Below, piece after piece: positions 28,586 through 37,919 of a stretch of 57,408 nt of DNA. Source of the DNA: Flavobacteriaceae bacterium (GTDB taxonomy: Bacteria; Bacteroidota; Bacteroidia; Flavobacteriales; Flavobacteriaceae). The DNA lies in assembly GCA_002400885.1 (NCBI GenBank), contig NVRM01000003.1, positions 1 through 57,408 on the forward strand, written 5' to 3'. The notes under the pieces were generated by a model that worked only from the letters and a program-made list of their open reading frames with translations, was not told the DNA's origin and searched no databases. A program made the position numbers and the translations under genes. Each line of letters begins with the position of its first letter. Position 1 is the stretch's first letter.

Positions 28586-28990
28586 ATGAAAAGAGTCCTA
28601 TTACTTTTTGTTTTAATTTCAGCCATCAGTTGTAACACTTCTTCGAAGAAGAATCTTGTTAAAACTGGAAATAAAACGATAAAGGTTTCCTTAAATCAAG
28701 AAGATTTTAAAGGAGAGACTAGTTATGACTCTGAAAATAAACTCATACTTTTCAAAGATGCTTCAGGCAGCTATGAAATTTATAAAAACAACGATTATTA
28801 CAGTCTGTTAACAATTTTAAAGGACAATAAATCCTTGGAAGGAAGTAACAGTATTACTGTATCATTTAGAGGAGAAAGAGTGACAAAAGGAACAGGCAAC
28901 CTTCCACTCATTAAAATGTCTACATTTAGTATAAATACAAGTAAAGACAAATACTCCACAATAATTAAAAGACAATTAAACGACAATTAA
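28586..28990 (+). CDS. Small lipoprotein of unknown function inside the suf operon
   Basis: A 134-residue protein with a lipoprotein signal (MKRVLLLFVLISAISC, lipidated Cys16) and a mature part rich in beta-strand-forming residues and Lys/Ser. I recognise no family. It sits 21 bp after sufB and 9 bp before sufC on the same strand, so it must be co-transcribed with cytoplasmic Fe-S assembly genes. An envelope lipoprotein has no established role there. Codon use and A/T content look like its neighbours, so recent acquisition is not evident. Confidence 0.75.
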   Translation: MKRVLLLFVLISAISCNTSSKKNLVKTGNKTIKVSLNQEDFKGETSYDSENKLILFKDASGSYEIYKNNDYYSLLTILKDNKSLEGSNSITVSFRGERVTKGTGNLPLIKMSTFSINTSKDKYSTIIKRQLNDN

Positions 28991-28999
28991 GCAGATACC

Positions 29000-29737
29000 A
29001 TGTTAAAAATAGAAAACTTAAAGGCTAGAATTGGAGATAAAGAAATCCTATCAGGAATTAACTTAGAAATAAAAGCAGGTGAAGTACATGCTATTATGGG
29101 ACCTAATGGTTCTGGAAAAAGTACTTTATCGGCTGTAATTGCAGGAAAAGAAGAATACGAAGTTACCGATGGAACCATCTTTTTAAATGATGAAAACATT
29201 GAAGACTTATCTCCAGAAGAACGTGCACATAAAGGTATCTTTTTATCTTTCCAGTACCCTGTAGAAATCCCCGGAGTTACGGTAACCAACTTTATTAAAA
29301 CTGCCATTAACGAAGGTCGTAAAGCAAGAGGAGAAGCAGAACTTCCAGCAAAGGACATGTTAAAATTAATTCGCGAAAAAGCGGATCTATTAGAGATGGA
29401 TCGTAAATTTTTATCAAGATCATTAAACCAAGGGTTTTCTGGTGGAGAGAAAAAACGTAACGAAATTTTCCAAATGGCCATGCTAGAACCTAAATTGGCA
29501 ATTTTAGATGAAACTGATTCTGGTTTAGATATTGACGCTTTAAAAATTGTAGCAAATGGTGTTAATAAATTAAGAAACAAAGACAATGCAGTCATCGTAA
29601 TTACGCATTATCAACGTCTTCTTGATTATATCGTTCCAGATTTTGTACACGTTTTACACAATGGTAAAATAGTAAAATCGGGAGGAAAAGAATTGGCTTT
29701 AGAATTAGAAGCAAAAGGATACGATTGGTTAAAATAG
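29000..29737 (+). CDS. sufC: Fe-S cluster assembly ATPase SufC
   Basis: SufC is the ABC-type ATPase of the SufBC2D scaffold; ATP hydrolysis remodels SufB-SufD for cluster assembly. The 245-residue protein has Walker A GPNGSGKST (near residue 35), the SufC-type signature SGGEKKRNEIFQM (near 152), Walker B LAILDETDSGLD and the switch His in VITHYQRLL. No membrane partner is nearby other than SufB and SufD, as expected. Confidence 0.97.
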   Translation: MLKIENLKARIGDKEILSGINLEIKAGEVHAIMGPNGSGKSTLSAVIAGKEEYEVTDGTIFLNDENIEDLSPEERAHKGIFLSFQYPVEIPGVTVTNFIKTAINEGRKARGEAELPAKDMLKLIREKADLLEMDRKFLSRSLNQGFSGGEKKRNEIFQMAMLEPKLAILDETDSGLDIDALKIVANGVNKLRNKDNAVIVITHYQRLLDYIVPDFVHVLHNGKIVKSGGKELALELEAKGYDWLK

Positions 29738-29794
29738 TTGTTCCTAATTTAGAAACAACACCTCGTAATTAACTAATAGTACAAAAGAGTAACC

Positions 29795-31117
29795 ATGGAA
29801 TTAAAAGATAAATTAATATCATCATTCATAGCCTTTGAAAACAATGGCAACGTAGATTTAGATTCAGCGGTACATGCCATTAGAACTAAAGCTATTCAAA
29901 ATTTTGAAGCAGAAGGTTTCCCTTCTAAAAAAGATGAAGAATGGAAGTATACCAACTTAAAATCTTTATTAAGACAAGATTATAGTCTTTTTAACAAGGG
30001 AGAAAACAATGTAGATTACAATACGATTAAACCCTATATTATTAGTGATATAGACAGCTATAACCTTATATTTATAGATGGTGTTTTTAATAGTTTTTTA
30101 TCAGAAACTACACATGACGAATCGGATATTTGTGTTTTGTCTGCTGCACTTTCAAAACCAAAATACAACATCTTAATTGATAATTATTTTAATACAGTTG
30201 CTGCTGATAAAAACAGTTTGTCGGCCTTAAATACTGCATTTACAAATGAAGGGGCCTATATAAACATCCCTAAAAACACTATTGTTTCTAAACCAATACA
30301 AATTTTAAACTTCTCTACAGGAAGCGAAAAAAATGTATTGATTCAGCCTCGTAACCTAATTATGGTTGGTGAAAATTCACATGTTCAAATTATTGAACGT
30401 CACCAAAATCTATCAAAAAACCATACGTTTACGAACGCTGTTACCGAAATTTTTGTAAATAAACGTGCAATTGTTGATTATTACAAAATTCAAAACGATA
30501 CGGATAATTCATCCTTAATCGACAGTACTTTTGTACAGCAAAAACAACACAGTGTTGCCTCTGTTAGTACATTCTCTTTTGGAGGAAAACTTACCAGAAA
30601 TAATTTAGAGTTTCAACATGAGGGAGAGCATATCACTTCTAACTTAAATGGAATTTCTATTTTAAATAAGAACCAACACGTAGATAGTCACACCTTGGTG
30701 GAACATAAATTCCCGAACTGTGAAAGTCATGAATTGTACAAAGGAATTTATGCAGATACTTCTACGGGTGTGTTTAATGGAAAAGTAATTGTGAGACAAG
30801 CAGCTCAGAAAACAAATGCCTTCCAACAAAACAACAATATTCTAATGAATGACGGTGCTACGATAAATGCCAAACCTCAATTGGAAATATTTGCTGATGA
30901 TGTAAAATGTTCTCATGGTTGTACCATTGGACAATTAGACGAAAGCGCCTTATTTTACATGCAATCTCGTGGGATTCCTAAAAAAGAAGCCAAAGCATTA
31001 TTGTTGTACGCTTTTGGAAACGACGTGATCGAAAAAATAAAAATACCACAACTTAAAACTATTATTACAGGATTAATCGCTGATAAATTAGGCGTAAACC
31101 TAGGTTTTGATTTGTAG
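29795..31117 (+). CDS. sufD: Fe-S cluster assembly protein SufD
   Basis: SufD is the SufB paralogue that completes the SufBC2D scaffold. The 440-residue protein has the family's N-terminal helical part (FPSKKDEEWKYTNLKSLL), the beta-helix core, and the C-terminal KCSHGCTIGQLDESALFYMQ segment with the conserved Cys and His. It lies 57 bp after sufC. A hairpin with T run follows within 30 bp of its stop, so the sufA-sufD operon ends here and sufS is transcribed separately. Confidence 0.96.
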   Translation: MELKDKLISSFIAFENNGNVDLDSAVHAIRTKAIQNFEAEGFPSKKDEEWKYTNLKSLLRQDYSLFNKGENNVDYNTIKPYIISDIDSYNLIFIDGVFNSFLSETTHDESDICVLSAALSKPKYNILIDNYFNTVAADKNSLSALNTAFTNEGAYINIPKNTIVSKPIQILNFSTGSEKNVLIQPRNLIMVGENSHVQIIERHQNLSKNHTFTNAVTEIFVNKRAIVDYYKIQNDTDNSSLIDSTFVQQKQHSVASVSTFSFGGKLTRNNLEFQHEGEHITSNLNGISILNKNQHVDSHTLVEHKFPNCESHELYKGIYADTSTGVFNGKVIVRQAAQKTNAFQQNNNILMNDGATINAKPQLEIFADDVKCSHGCTIGQLDESALFYMQSRGIPKKEAKALLLYAFGNDVIEKIKIPQLKTIITGLIADKLGVNLGFDL

Positions 31118-31142
31118 AAATACCTAAATAATTTTATAAAAT

Positions 31143-31178
31143 ACCTTTTAAATATGGCTATTTAAAAGGTGTTTTTTT
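31143..31178 (+). terminator. Rho-independent terminator of the sufA-sufD operon
   Basis: ACCTTTTAAATA and TATTTAAAAGGT form a perfect 12-bp stem with a 4-nt loop, followed by GTTTTTTTG. Confidence 0.85.
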
Positions 31179-31184
31179 GTTTTA

Positions 31185-31375
31185 TAACGTAGGACTTCTC
31201 GAAACAGTAATAGGTTGTTTGTTATCGGATTGAGTCTCACACCGAATCCGTCTTTTCGAGAGATAGCCTAGTAATCCCACACCTCCATCAAACAAAAGAA
31301 TCAATGTACAGCTATTGATAGAAAGATTCCCACGTCGTAAAAACTCCTCGCAATGACATTTAAGAAAAACACTCG
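31185..31375 (-). repeat. Candidate dispersed intergenic repeat
   Basis: On the minus strand this stretch contains TCATTGCGAGGAG followed by ACGACGTGGGAATCTTTC. This resembles the dispersed intergenic repeat seen in many Bacteroidota genomes, where spurious translations carry CHCEE...RRGNL. The 68-residue ORF at 31388-31182 is this spurious translation, not a gene. G+C rises locally compared with neighbouring intergenic DNA. Only one copy is in this window, so repetition cannot be shown here. Confidence 0.5.
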
Positions 31376-31429
31376 AAGTAACGTACAATTAGGATCTATA
31401 TAGTGACAAATAAAACCAATCCATCCGAA

Positions 31430-32773
31430 CTACTCAATCGCCCCATAAACACCGCCCAACAAGGCATTAAAATCAAAATCGCCATCACTGGCCAATCCCA
31501 TACGAACGATTACTAAATCCTTAGATGGGAAAATAGCAACGCGCTGTCCTTGATACCCATTACAAGAGTACATGGTTAGGGGAACATCCTTATATCCTTT
31601 ATCTGCATTCAACCAAAAATGGCCACCGTAAGACTTCTCAGAATTAGGAGCCGGAGTTTTAACATAGGTTTCCCAATTGGCATCAAACAATTGTTCGCCA
31701 TTCCAATTTCCTTTATACAGATACAATAAACCAAATTTTGCCCAATCCCTAGTCGTTGCCCAACCATAGGAAGATCCTATATAATTCCCTGCCATATCAG
31801 CCTCTACCACCATGCTGTGCATCCCTATTTTATCTATCAATTCCGTATACCAATAATCCAGGTATTCCTGATGTGTTTTAAATTGATTTCTGATAATCCT
31901 AGACAATAAATTAGTAGTTCCTGAAGAGTAATTCCAATGCGTTCCTGGGGCGAAATCTAATTTTTTATCACGCTGAGAAATGGTCATATCCCGAGTTAAA
32001 AATAGCATTTTTGAAACATCAGAAATAGTATTATAATCTTCCACCCATTCCAATCCACTATTCATTTGCAATAAATTATGGGTTGTTATTTCCGAACGTT
32101 CATCGTTCTTCCAAGCACTAATTGGTGCTGGTTTATAAATGTCAAATTTTCGCTGTTTAACCAATATCCCAACGATGGTACTGGTAATACTTTTAGTCAT
32201 ACTCCACCCTAAAATAGGGGTTTCTTTATCAATTCCCTTTTCGTATTTCTCAATAATGATTTGATTTTTGTAAATAACCAAAACAGCCCTTGTCTTTTTT
32301 ATACGTTGCTCATCAGTATCAAAAGCAGCATTTACAATGTTCTCGATTTTTTTATAATCAACATTTGAGAACAGCGTATCCTTCTGTGGTAAATCACCAT
32401 ATGGATAGGGAAGTTGTTTCCTCTTTAAATTCCTCTTAGGACTCAAATAAGGTTCCGACAAATCAAAATCATCATCTATCAATACAGCTCCCAAGCCCTC
32501 TCTATACACAGCGGTTCTTTCCAGTACTCCAAAGGAATTAGCACTCGCGGTTTTCCGGAGCGCATTTACACTTATTTCCGCCTTACTTATGGGGTCAAAA
32601 TTATTGTCAAATTGTAGGATAGAAGCCTCCGATCTATGTGCTAAGAAAACACTTGAGGCCATGTTTTTAGAAGCATATCCACTAATAATATTTAATCTTG
32701 GATAATTGATATAAACAGCAGTTATCAATCCAATTAACAGGACCAACAATCCATATTTAATTATTTTTTTCAT
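31430..32773 (-). CDS. Membrane-anchored serine hydrolase of the class C beta-lactamase family
   Basis: A 447-residue protein with one N-terminal membrane segment (about 7-25) and an exported beta-lactamase/DD-peptidase fold. The nucleophile motif SxxK is SMTK (in GWSMTKSITST), the second motif is YSS (in HWNYSSGTTN), and GGHFWLN occupies the C-terminal triad region. Family members include esterases, D-aminopeptidases and penicillin-binding-like enzymes; true beta-lactamase activity should not be assumed. It lies between sufD and sufS on the opposite strand and splits the usual suf gene order. A -7 box TATCTTTG lies 24 bp upstream. Confidence 0.9.
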   Translation of the reverse strand: MKKIIKYGLLVLLIGLITAVYINYPRLNIISGYASKNMASSVFLAHRSEASILQFDNNFDPISKAEISVNALRKTASANSFGVLERTAVYREGLGAVLIDDDFDLSEPYLSPKRNLKRKQLPYPYGDLPQKDTLFSNVDYKKIENIVNAAFDTDEQRIKKTRAVLVIYKNQIIIEKYEKGIDKETPILGWSMTKSITSTIVGILVKQRKFDIYKPAPISAWKNDERSEITTHNLLQMNSGLEWVEDYNTISDVSKMLFLTRDMTISQRDKKLDFAPGTHWNYSSGTTNLLSRIIRNQFKTHQEYLDYWYTELIDKIGMHSMVVEADMAGNYIGSSYGWATTRDWAKFGLLYLYKGNWNGEQLFDANWETYVKTPAPNSEKSYGGHFWLNADKGYKDVPLTMYSCNGYQGQRVAIFPSKDLVIVRMGLASDGDFDFNALLGGVYGAIE

Positions 32774-32796
32774 CGATTTTTTTGTTAGTTATATCT

Positions 32797-32804
32797 CAAA
32801 GATA
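32797..32804 (-). promoter_or_regulatory. Candidate -7 element of the serine hydrolase gene
   Basis: TATCTTTG on the minus strand, 24 bp before the start codon, matches TAnnTTTG. The -33 triplet is not clear. Confidence 0.45.
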
Positions 32805-32818
32805 AATTAAAAATAAAG

Positions 32819-32833
32819 AGTATTAAAAATACT
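32819..32833. promoter_or_regulatory. 15-bp inverted repeat in the serine hydrolase/sufS divergent region
   Basis: AGTATT-AAA-AATACT is a perfect inverted repeat placed between the two divergent -7 elements, next to the expected -33 region of sufS. Candidate operator; the sequence differs from the sufA palindrome. Confidence 0.35.
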
Positions 32834-32838
32834 TTGAG

Positions 32839-32846
32839 TACTTTTG
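32839..32846 (+). promoter_or_regulatory. Candidate -7 element of sufS
   Basis: TACTTTTG matches TAnnTTTG, about 87 bp upstream of the sufS start. No TTG is found 19-20 bp upstream; an inverted repeat lies there instead. Confidence 0.4.
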
Positions 32847-32932
32847 TCTTTAGAACCATTCTAAGTGAATACTGAATACTAAACTCAGGATCACAGCATT
32901 GAATAATTAAAGAGATTAGACCACCATATACC

Positions 32933-34147
32933 ATGCTAGACATTGCCAAAATAAGATCAGATTTCCCTATTTTAGATCAATTGATTCACAAGAAACCATT
33001 GGTTTATTTTGATAATGCCGCCACCAATCAAAAACCACAAGTTGTGATAGATGCAATTGTAGATTATTATTCTAATTACAATGCAAATATCCACAGAGGA
33101 GTCCATACTTTAAGTCAGTTAGCAACCAACGCATTTGAACAAGCACGTTTAAAAGTGCAGACACATATGCATGCTAAAAACGCTTATGAAATTATTTTCA
33201 CCTCAGGAACGACTCATGGAATTAACATGGTAGCAAGTGGGTATAGCCAATTATTAAAAAAAGGAGATGAAATAATTGTTTCGGAAATGGAACATCATTC
33301 AAATATTGTTCCTTGGCAAATGCTCTGCGAAAAAACAGGGGCTATTTTACGTGTTATTCCTATGAACGAATTGGGAGAATTAGACATGGATGCCTATGTT
33401 AAATTACTCTCAAAAAACACTAAAATAGTGTTTGTAAACCATGTTTCTAATGCTTTGGGAACCATAAACCCTATTGAGTTTATTATAGACCAAGCTCATA
33501 AAATCGGAGCTGAAGTATTGATTGACGGAGCGCAAGCAGCTGGACATATTAAAGCAGACATGCAAGCCTTAGACGTGGATTATTATGTCACTTCCGCGCA
33601 TAAAATATGTGGCCCTACCGGTGTAGGTGTACTTTACGGAAAGGAAAAATGTCTCTTAAAATTACCACCATACCAAGGTGGTGGTGAAATGATAAAGGAA
33701 GTAACCTTCGAAAAAACTACCTATGCAGGTTTACCCCATAAATTTGAAGCAGGAACTCCTAATATATGTGGAGTCATTGCTTTTGGAGTCGCTTTGGATT
33801 ATTTAAACGAATTAGGTTTTGACAATATTGCTAGCCACGAAAATGAACTGCTATCCTACGCTACCGAAAAACTAGAAGAAATAGAAGGGCTAAGAATTTA
33901 TGGAACTTCCATCTCTAAAACAGCTGTTATTTCCTTTAATGTAAATGACATTCATCCTTTTGACATTGGTAGTATTATAGATAAATTAGGAATCGCTGTA
34001 AGAACCGGTCATCACTGTGCACAACCTATCATGAATTTTTATAATATTCCAGGAACCGTACGTGCGTCTTTTGCTTTTTACAATACTAAAGAAGAAATAG
34101 ACCTATTTATCAGTGCTTTAAAAAGAGCTGTAAGAATGTTGAGCTAA
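32933..34147 (+). CDS. sufS: Cysteine desulfurase SufS
   Basis: SufS is a pyridoxal-phosphate enzyme that removes sulfur from cysteine for Fe-S assembly. The 404-residue protein has the type II desulfurase features: NIHRGVHTLSQLAT near the N terminus, SEMEHHSNIVPWQ, the PLP-lysine motif TSAHKICGPTGVGVLYG, and the catalytic Cys362 in RTGHHCAQP. It follows the sufA-D operon but is separated by an opposite-strand gene and has its own candidate promoter. No sufE or SufT-type gene follows before the phosphate cluster. Confidence 0.97.
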   Translation: MLDIAKIRSDFPILDQLIHKKPLVYFDNAATNQKPQVVIDAIVDYYSNYNANIHRGVHTLSQLATNAFEQARLKVQTHMHAKNAYEIIFTSGTTHGINMVASGYSQLLKKGDEIIVSEMEHHSNIVPWQMLCEKTGAILRVIPMNELGELDMDAYVKLLSKNTKIVFVNHVSNALGTINPIEFIIDQAHKIGAEVLIDGAQAAGHIKADMQALDVDYYVTSAHKICGPTGVGVLYGKEKCLLKLPPYQGGGEMIKEVTFEKTTYAGLPHKFEAGTPNICGVIAFGVALDYLNELGFDNIASHENELLSYATEKLEEIEGLRIYGTSISKTAVISFNVNDIHPFDIGSIIDKLGIAVRTGHHCAQPIMNFYNIPGTVRASFAFYNTKEEIDLFISALKRAVRMLS

Positions 34148-34644
34148 GCCCTCCTTCTACTTCATATCATTTTTTTCACACGTTAAAAAAACGGTGTCTT
34201 CTTATGCGCATATTTTAGGTAAGTAAGTAATTTACAAGAACTAAACCTCTGTATAATGCGGCACCTCCCCAACTAAAAACACTTTTAGAATTGCTACAAA
34301 TAGCTAATTAATCCACTACGCTATTTCCCATTTAGCTCCCAACAAACAGCAATATCTGTCATCATAATCAAATTATTATAGGGAGCTTTATAAGATTGTG
34401 TATTGCTTATAGGATCATACCTACACGCTAATCAGCAAATGAAATTACACTATACATTATTTTCTAAAGCAATCGCAAATAATAAGTATGCTTACTTCAC
34501 TTAATTTTAAGTATATTCGCAGCATACTACTACAAAACATTACATTTACGACAATAAAACACTAACCCAAGAGGCTAGCTAAAAGACAAGAATCTATTTT
34601 TTTATTAAATTGACACTGACCAAACTTGCTTTAAGCTCAGCCTC
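34148..34644. other. 497-bp gap between convergent sufS and phoU
   Basis: I find no credible ORF and no classical terminator here. The only structure seen is a distant pair AAGAGGCT (34569) and AGCCTCTT (34639) that could fold across the phoU 3' end. The region is A/T rich. Confidence 0.5.
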
Positions 34645-35310
34645 TTATTTTTTATTTCCTTTGTGTTTTATCAATTCTGCTTTTTTATAAAAGATTATTT
34701 CTTCCGCAATATTTTTAATCAAATCCCCTACGCGTTCATACTTTTTAATGATAGAAGAAAGTTGCAAGGCTTTGCCTATAATCCCGGTATCTTTTTTAAT
34801 CTCAGCTTCTATAACAGAAAATGCCTCGCTATTAATCGCATCTAAAATCTTGTCTTTTTTAAACACTTTTCGTGCAGATTTTACATTTTCGTTTTCAAAA
34901 GCATCCATAATATCTTCGAACATATCCCGAATTGTCGCATGCATTTTTTCGAATTGTAAGACCTTAATTAAATGTTCTGGTGTTTTCGTTTCATCTTCGA
35001 CTACATATTTAGAAATCCCATAAGCATGATCTCCAATCCGTTCCAAATCAATATTGATTTTCAGTATCGCTATTACAAATCTCAAATCCGTGGCTACAGG
35101 CGTATACAAAGCCATATAGCGCTCACAATTCTTTTCAATGTAAATATCCAAGGCATTTACGTGGGCCTCGGTATAAATCACTTCCTCTGCCAGGTCCACA
35201 TCATTATTTAAATAGGCCTCTGTAGCTTTCTCTAACTGAGAAATACAAAGAGACATCATTTCTAAACCCGCTTGGTTTAGCAATTCTTTTTGGTGGTTTG
35301 CGTTTTCCAT
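34645..35310 (-). CDS. phoU: Phosphate signalling protein PhoU
   Basis: PhoU links the Pst transporter to PhoR-type control and damps phosphate uptake. The 221-residue all-helical protein has the tandem PhoU repeats with the metal-binding E/DxxxD patterns (AHVNALDIYIEKNCERYMAL, IDLERIGDHAYGIS, YERVGDLIKNIAEEI). It is the last gene of pstS-C-A-B-phoU and lies 9 bp after pstB. Confidence 0.95.
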   Translation of the reverse strand: MENANHQKELLNQAGLEMMSLCISQLEKATEAYLNNDVDLAEEVIYTEAHVNALDIYIEKNCERYMALYTPVATDLRFVIAILKINIDLERIGDHAYGISKYVVEDETKTPEHLIKVLQFEKMHATIRDMFEDIMDAFENENVKSARKVFKKDKILDAINSEAFSVIEAEIKKDTGIIGKALQLSSIIKKYERVGDLIKNIAEEIIFYKKAELIKHKGNKK

Positions 35311-35319
35311 ATCTATTGT

Positions 35320-36150
35320 TTATCCGAATCTTCCAGTGATGTAATTTTCGGTGCGTTTTTTTTCAGGTTTTGTAAATAATGTTTTTGTTTTACTGTATTC
35401 CACCAATTCTCCAATGTAGAAAAACGCAGTATAATCGCTAATTCTACTGGCTTGCTGCATGTTATGCGTCACAATAATAATGGTGTATTTTTCTTTTAAT
35501 CCAAAAATCAGATTTTCAATTTTAGCGGTAGAAATAGGATCCAGCGCCGATGTTGGCTCATCCATTAAAATGATAGATGGTTCCACAGCCAAGGTTCTAG
35601 CAATACACAAACGCTGTTGCTGTCCTCCAGACAATGCCAAGGCCGATTTTTTTAAGTCATCCTTTACTTCCTCCCATAAATCCGCTTGTCTTAATGCTTT
35701 CTCTACACGACTATCCAATACTTTTTTATCTGAAATCCCCTGTATTTTAAGACCATAAGCTACGTTTTCGTAAATAGACTTAGGGAACGGGTTCGGTTTT
35801 TGAAACACCATACCTACTTCTTTTCTAAGTTCTTCTACATGTATTTTCTTATTGTAAATATTGGTTCCATCGATCTTTATCTTACCCTCCATGCGGAATC
35901 CGTCTATATAATCGTTCATGCGATTAAATAATCGTAAAAAGGTTGATTTTCCACAACCAGAAGGTCCTATAAACGCCGTTACTGAATTAGGCTTGATATC
36001 CATGCTAATTCCTTTTACAGCCTCGAAATCACCATACCAAACTCTGGCGTTTTTTATAGAAATTTTAGTTTTACTTTCCTGCTCACTCTCCTTGTTCATT
36101 GTGAAATTTTTTGTGTTTTTTTCTGCTACTAATTCCATTTCTTTTGCCAT
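35320..36150 (-). CDS. pstB: Phosphate ABC transporter ATP-binding protein PstB
   Basis: PstB powers high-affinity phosphate import. The 276 residues include Walker [11 protein letters not shown]-loop [12 protein letters not shown], signature [16 protein letters not shown], Walker [13 protein letters not shown] and the switch His in [12 protein letters not shown], all typical of PstB. The start overlaps pstA by 22 bp. A family-like beginning ([20 protein letters not shown]) is preceded by about 28 variable residues, so a later Met (MNKESEQ, residue 18) is a possible alternative start. Confidence 0.96.
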   Translation of the reverse strand: MAKEMELVAEKNTKNFTMNKESEQESKTKISIKNARVWYGDFEAVKGISMDIKPNSVTAFIGPSGCGKSTFLRLFNRMNDYIDGFRMEGKIKIDGTNIYNKKIHVEELRKEVGMVFQKPNPFPKSIYENVAYGLKIQGISDKKVLDSRVEKALRQADLWEEVKDDLKKSALALSGGQQQRLCIARTLAVEPSIILMDEPTSALDPISTAKIENLIFGLKEKYTIIIVTHNMQQASRISDYTAFFYIGELVEYSKTKTLFTKPEKKRTENYITGRFG

Positions 36151-36983
36151 TTATTTCTATAATAAACGGCGACCGCATTCATCATAAAAGTTACTAATAA
36201 TAATATAATAATTGCCGCTGCGGCATTTTCTATAAACCCGTGTTGAGGCCTTGAAATCCAGTTAAATATTTGGATCGGTAAGACCGAGAACTCTTCCATT
36301 GGATTGCTTGGAGCAAAAGGCACATAGGCCAATGCCCCCACCACGATTAAGGGAGCCGTTTCACCAACCGCTCTGGATAAAGATAGGATTACCCCGGTTA
36401 AAATACCTCCACTTGAGGCGGGTAAAATCTGATTCCATATCGTTTGCCATTTCGACGCTCCTAAAGCATAAGATGCATCTCGGATAGTACTAGGAACTGC
36501 TTTTATAGATTCCCTGGTCGCTACAATAATTATAGGTAATATCAATAAGGATAAGGTGAGACTTCCAGCCAATACACTTGCCCCTAAATTGAGGATACGC
36601 ACAAAAACTTCGAGTCCTAATAAACCATATATAATGGACGGTACTCCCGCCAAATTTGAGATATTAATTTCCAATAAAGCAGAAAACCTTCCTTTCTTTG
36701 CATATTCCTCTAAATAAATTGCTGCAGCCACACCGATGGGAAAAGCAATGATGGTTGTCAAAGCTAAAATCCAAAGACTCCCCATTAGGGCTGTGTAAAT
36801 TCCAGATTTTTCTGCTTTCCTAGAAGGTAAATTCATGACAAATCCCCAATCTATTCGCATGATACCATCAATTAAAATATCACCAATAAATAGCACCAAT
36901 AAAATCAATCCCACGAGCGTACATCCGATACCCCATATTTTAAATAATTGATCTTTCCATCTGTTTACTTGTATCTTATTCAT
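36129..36983 (-). CDS. pstA: Phosphate ABC transporter permease PstA
   Basis: PstA is one of the two membrane subunits of the phosphate importer. The 284-residue protein has six hydrophobic segments and the permease coupling loop (EAA-type region [23 protein letters not shown]). It overlaps pstC by 8 bp and pstB by 22 bp, indicating tight translational coupling. Confidence 0.95.
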   Translation of the reverse strand: MNKIQVNRWKDQLFKIWGIGCTLVGLILLVLFIGDILIDGIMRIDWGFVMNLPSRKAEKSGIYTALMGSLWILALTTIIAFPIGVAAAIYLEEYAKKGRFSALLEINISNLAGVPSIIYGLLGLEVFVRILNLGASVLAGSLTLSLLILPIIIVATRESIKAVPSTIRDASYALGASKWQTIWNQILPASSGGILTGVILSLSRAVGETAPLIVVGALAYVPFAPSNPMEEFSVLPIQIFNWISRPQHGFIENAAAAIIILLLVTFMMNAVAVYYRNKWQKKWN

Positions 36984-37854
36984 ATTTAGACTGGTATTTT
37001 TTTCGAATTCTATAACTGATTGTATTCAAAACAAATGTGAATGCAAATAAGGTAATTCCGGCAGCGAAAATGGTTCTATATTCAATGGAACCATGCTGTA
37101 CGTCACCCAAACTAACCTGAACAATATAAGCTGTAATGGTTTCGATAGGCACCATTGGATTTAATGTGAGTCTCGGTTGCTGCCCTGCTGCAACGGCTAC
37201 AATCATCGTTTCTCCAATAGCTCTAGAAATGGCCAATATAATGGACACTATAATCCCAGAAGAGGCTGCTGGAACCACTACTTTAAATGCTGTTTGCAAC
37301 TTGGTAGCTCCCATACCATAGGAAGCTTCTCTTAATTCTCTTGGCACCGCATGCAAGGCATCTTCACTGATAGACGAGATAAATGGAATAATCATAATCC
37401 CCATCACCAAACCTGCAGACAAGGAGTTAAATCCTGATAAATTAGGAAATATGCCTTGTAAATATGGAGTGACAATAATCAATGCAAAAAAACCATATAC
37501 TACCGTAGGAATCGCTGCCAGTAACTCTAACATAGGCTTGACCGTTTTCCTAAAACTTTTAGGAGCGTATTCACTTAAATAAATACTGATGGATAAGCCA
37601 ATAGGCAGGGCTACAGAAATAGCAATAGCTGATGTTAAAAATGTCCCAGAAAGCAGGGGTAAAATACCGTAGTGTTTATCGGTAAATAAAGGTGTCCATT
37701 GGGAATCTGTGAAAAAATCAAAGATAGAGACTTCTTTAAAAAAACGCACGGCTTCAAAAGCTAACACAGATACAATTCCTATGGTTACGGCAACCGTAAT
37801 TAAGGCACTAGTAAGCAGTGTTTTTTCGATGAAACCTTCTTTAAATTTACGCAT
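36976..37854 (-). CDS. pstC: Phosphate ABC transporter permease PstC
   Basis: PstC pairs with PstA to form the phosphate channel. The 292-residue length, six membrane segments and coupling loop (REASYGMGATKLQTAFKVVVPA) are typical, as is the DFFTDSQWTPLF periplasmic loop. A small hairpin lies between pstS and pstC and may lower expression of the permease genes relative to pstS. Confidence 0.95.
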   Translation of the reverse strand: MRKFKEGFIEKTLLTSALITVAVTIGIVSVLAFEAVRFFKEVSIFDFFTDSQWTPLFTDKHYGILPLLSGTFLTSAIAISVALPIGLSISIYLSEYAPKSFRKTVKPMLELLAAIPTVVYGFFALIIVTPYLQGIFPNLSGFNSLSAGLVMGIMIIPFISSISEDALHAVPRELREASYGMGATKLQTAFKVVVPAASSGIIVSIILAISRAIGETMIVAVAAGQQPRLTLNPMVPIETITAYIVQVSLGDVQHGSIEYRTIFAAGITLFAFTFVLNTISYRIRKKYQSKYE

Positions 37855-37879
37855 TTGTAAATGGTTAAATTTAGAAAAC

Positions 37880-37897
37880 CAACGGCCTATACCGTTG
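37880..37897 (-). terminator. Small hairpin between pstS and pstC, possible attenuator
   Basis: On the minus strand CAACGG-TATAGG-CCGTTG followed by GTTTTC forms a 6-bp stem with a short T run. It is too weak for a full terminator but could cut down readthrough or stabilise the pstS 3' end. Confidence 0.4.
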
Positions 37898-37919
37898 ATT
37901 TTCGAATGGTTATTAAATG

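Noticed and set aside
28987-29595. 202-residue minus-strand ORF
   Set aside because: Antisense shadow of sufC; Ser/Phe-rich composition typical of a reversed coding frame and no family match.
31182-31388. 68-residue minus-strand ORF as a gene
   Set aside because: CHCEE...RRGNL translation is typical of a dispersed intergenic repeat, not of a protein.
31430-32773. Antibiotic-resistance beta-lactamase
   Set aside because: The SxxK/YSS fold family is broad; a membrane anchor and lack of close resemblance to AmpC features give no basis for a resistance call.
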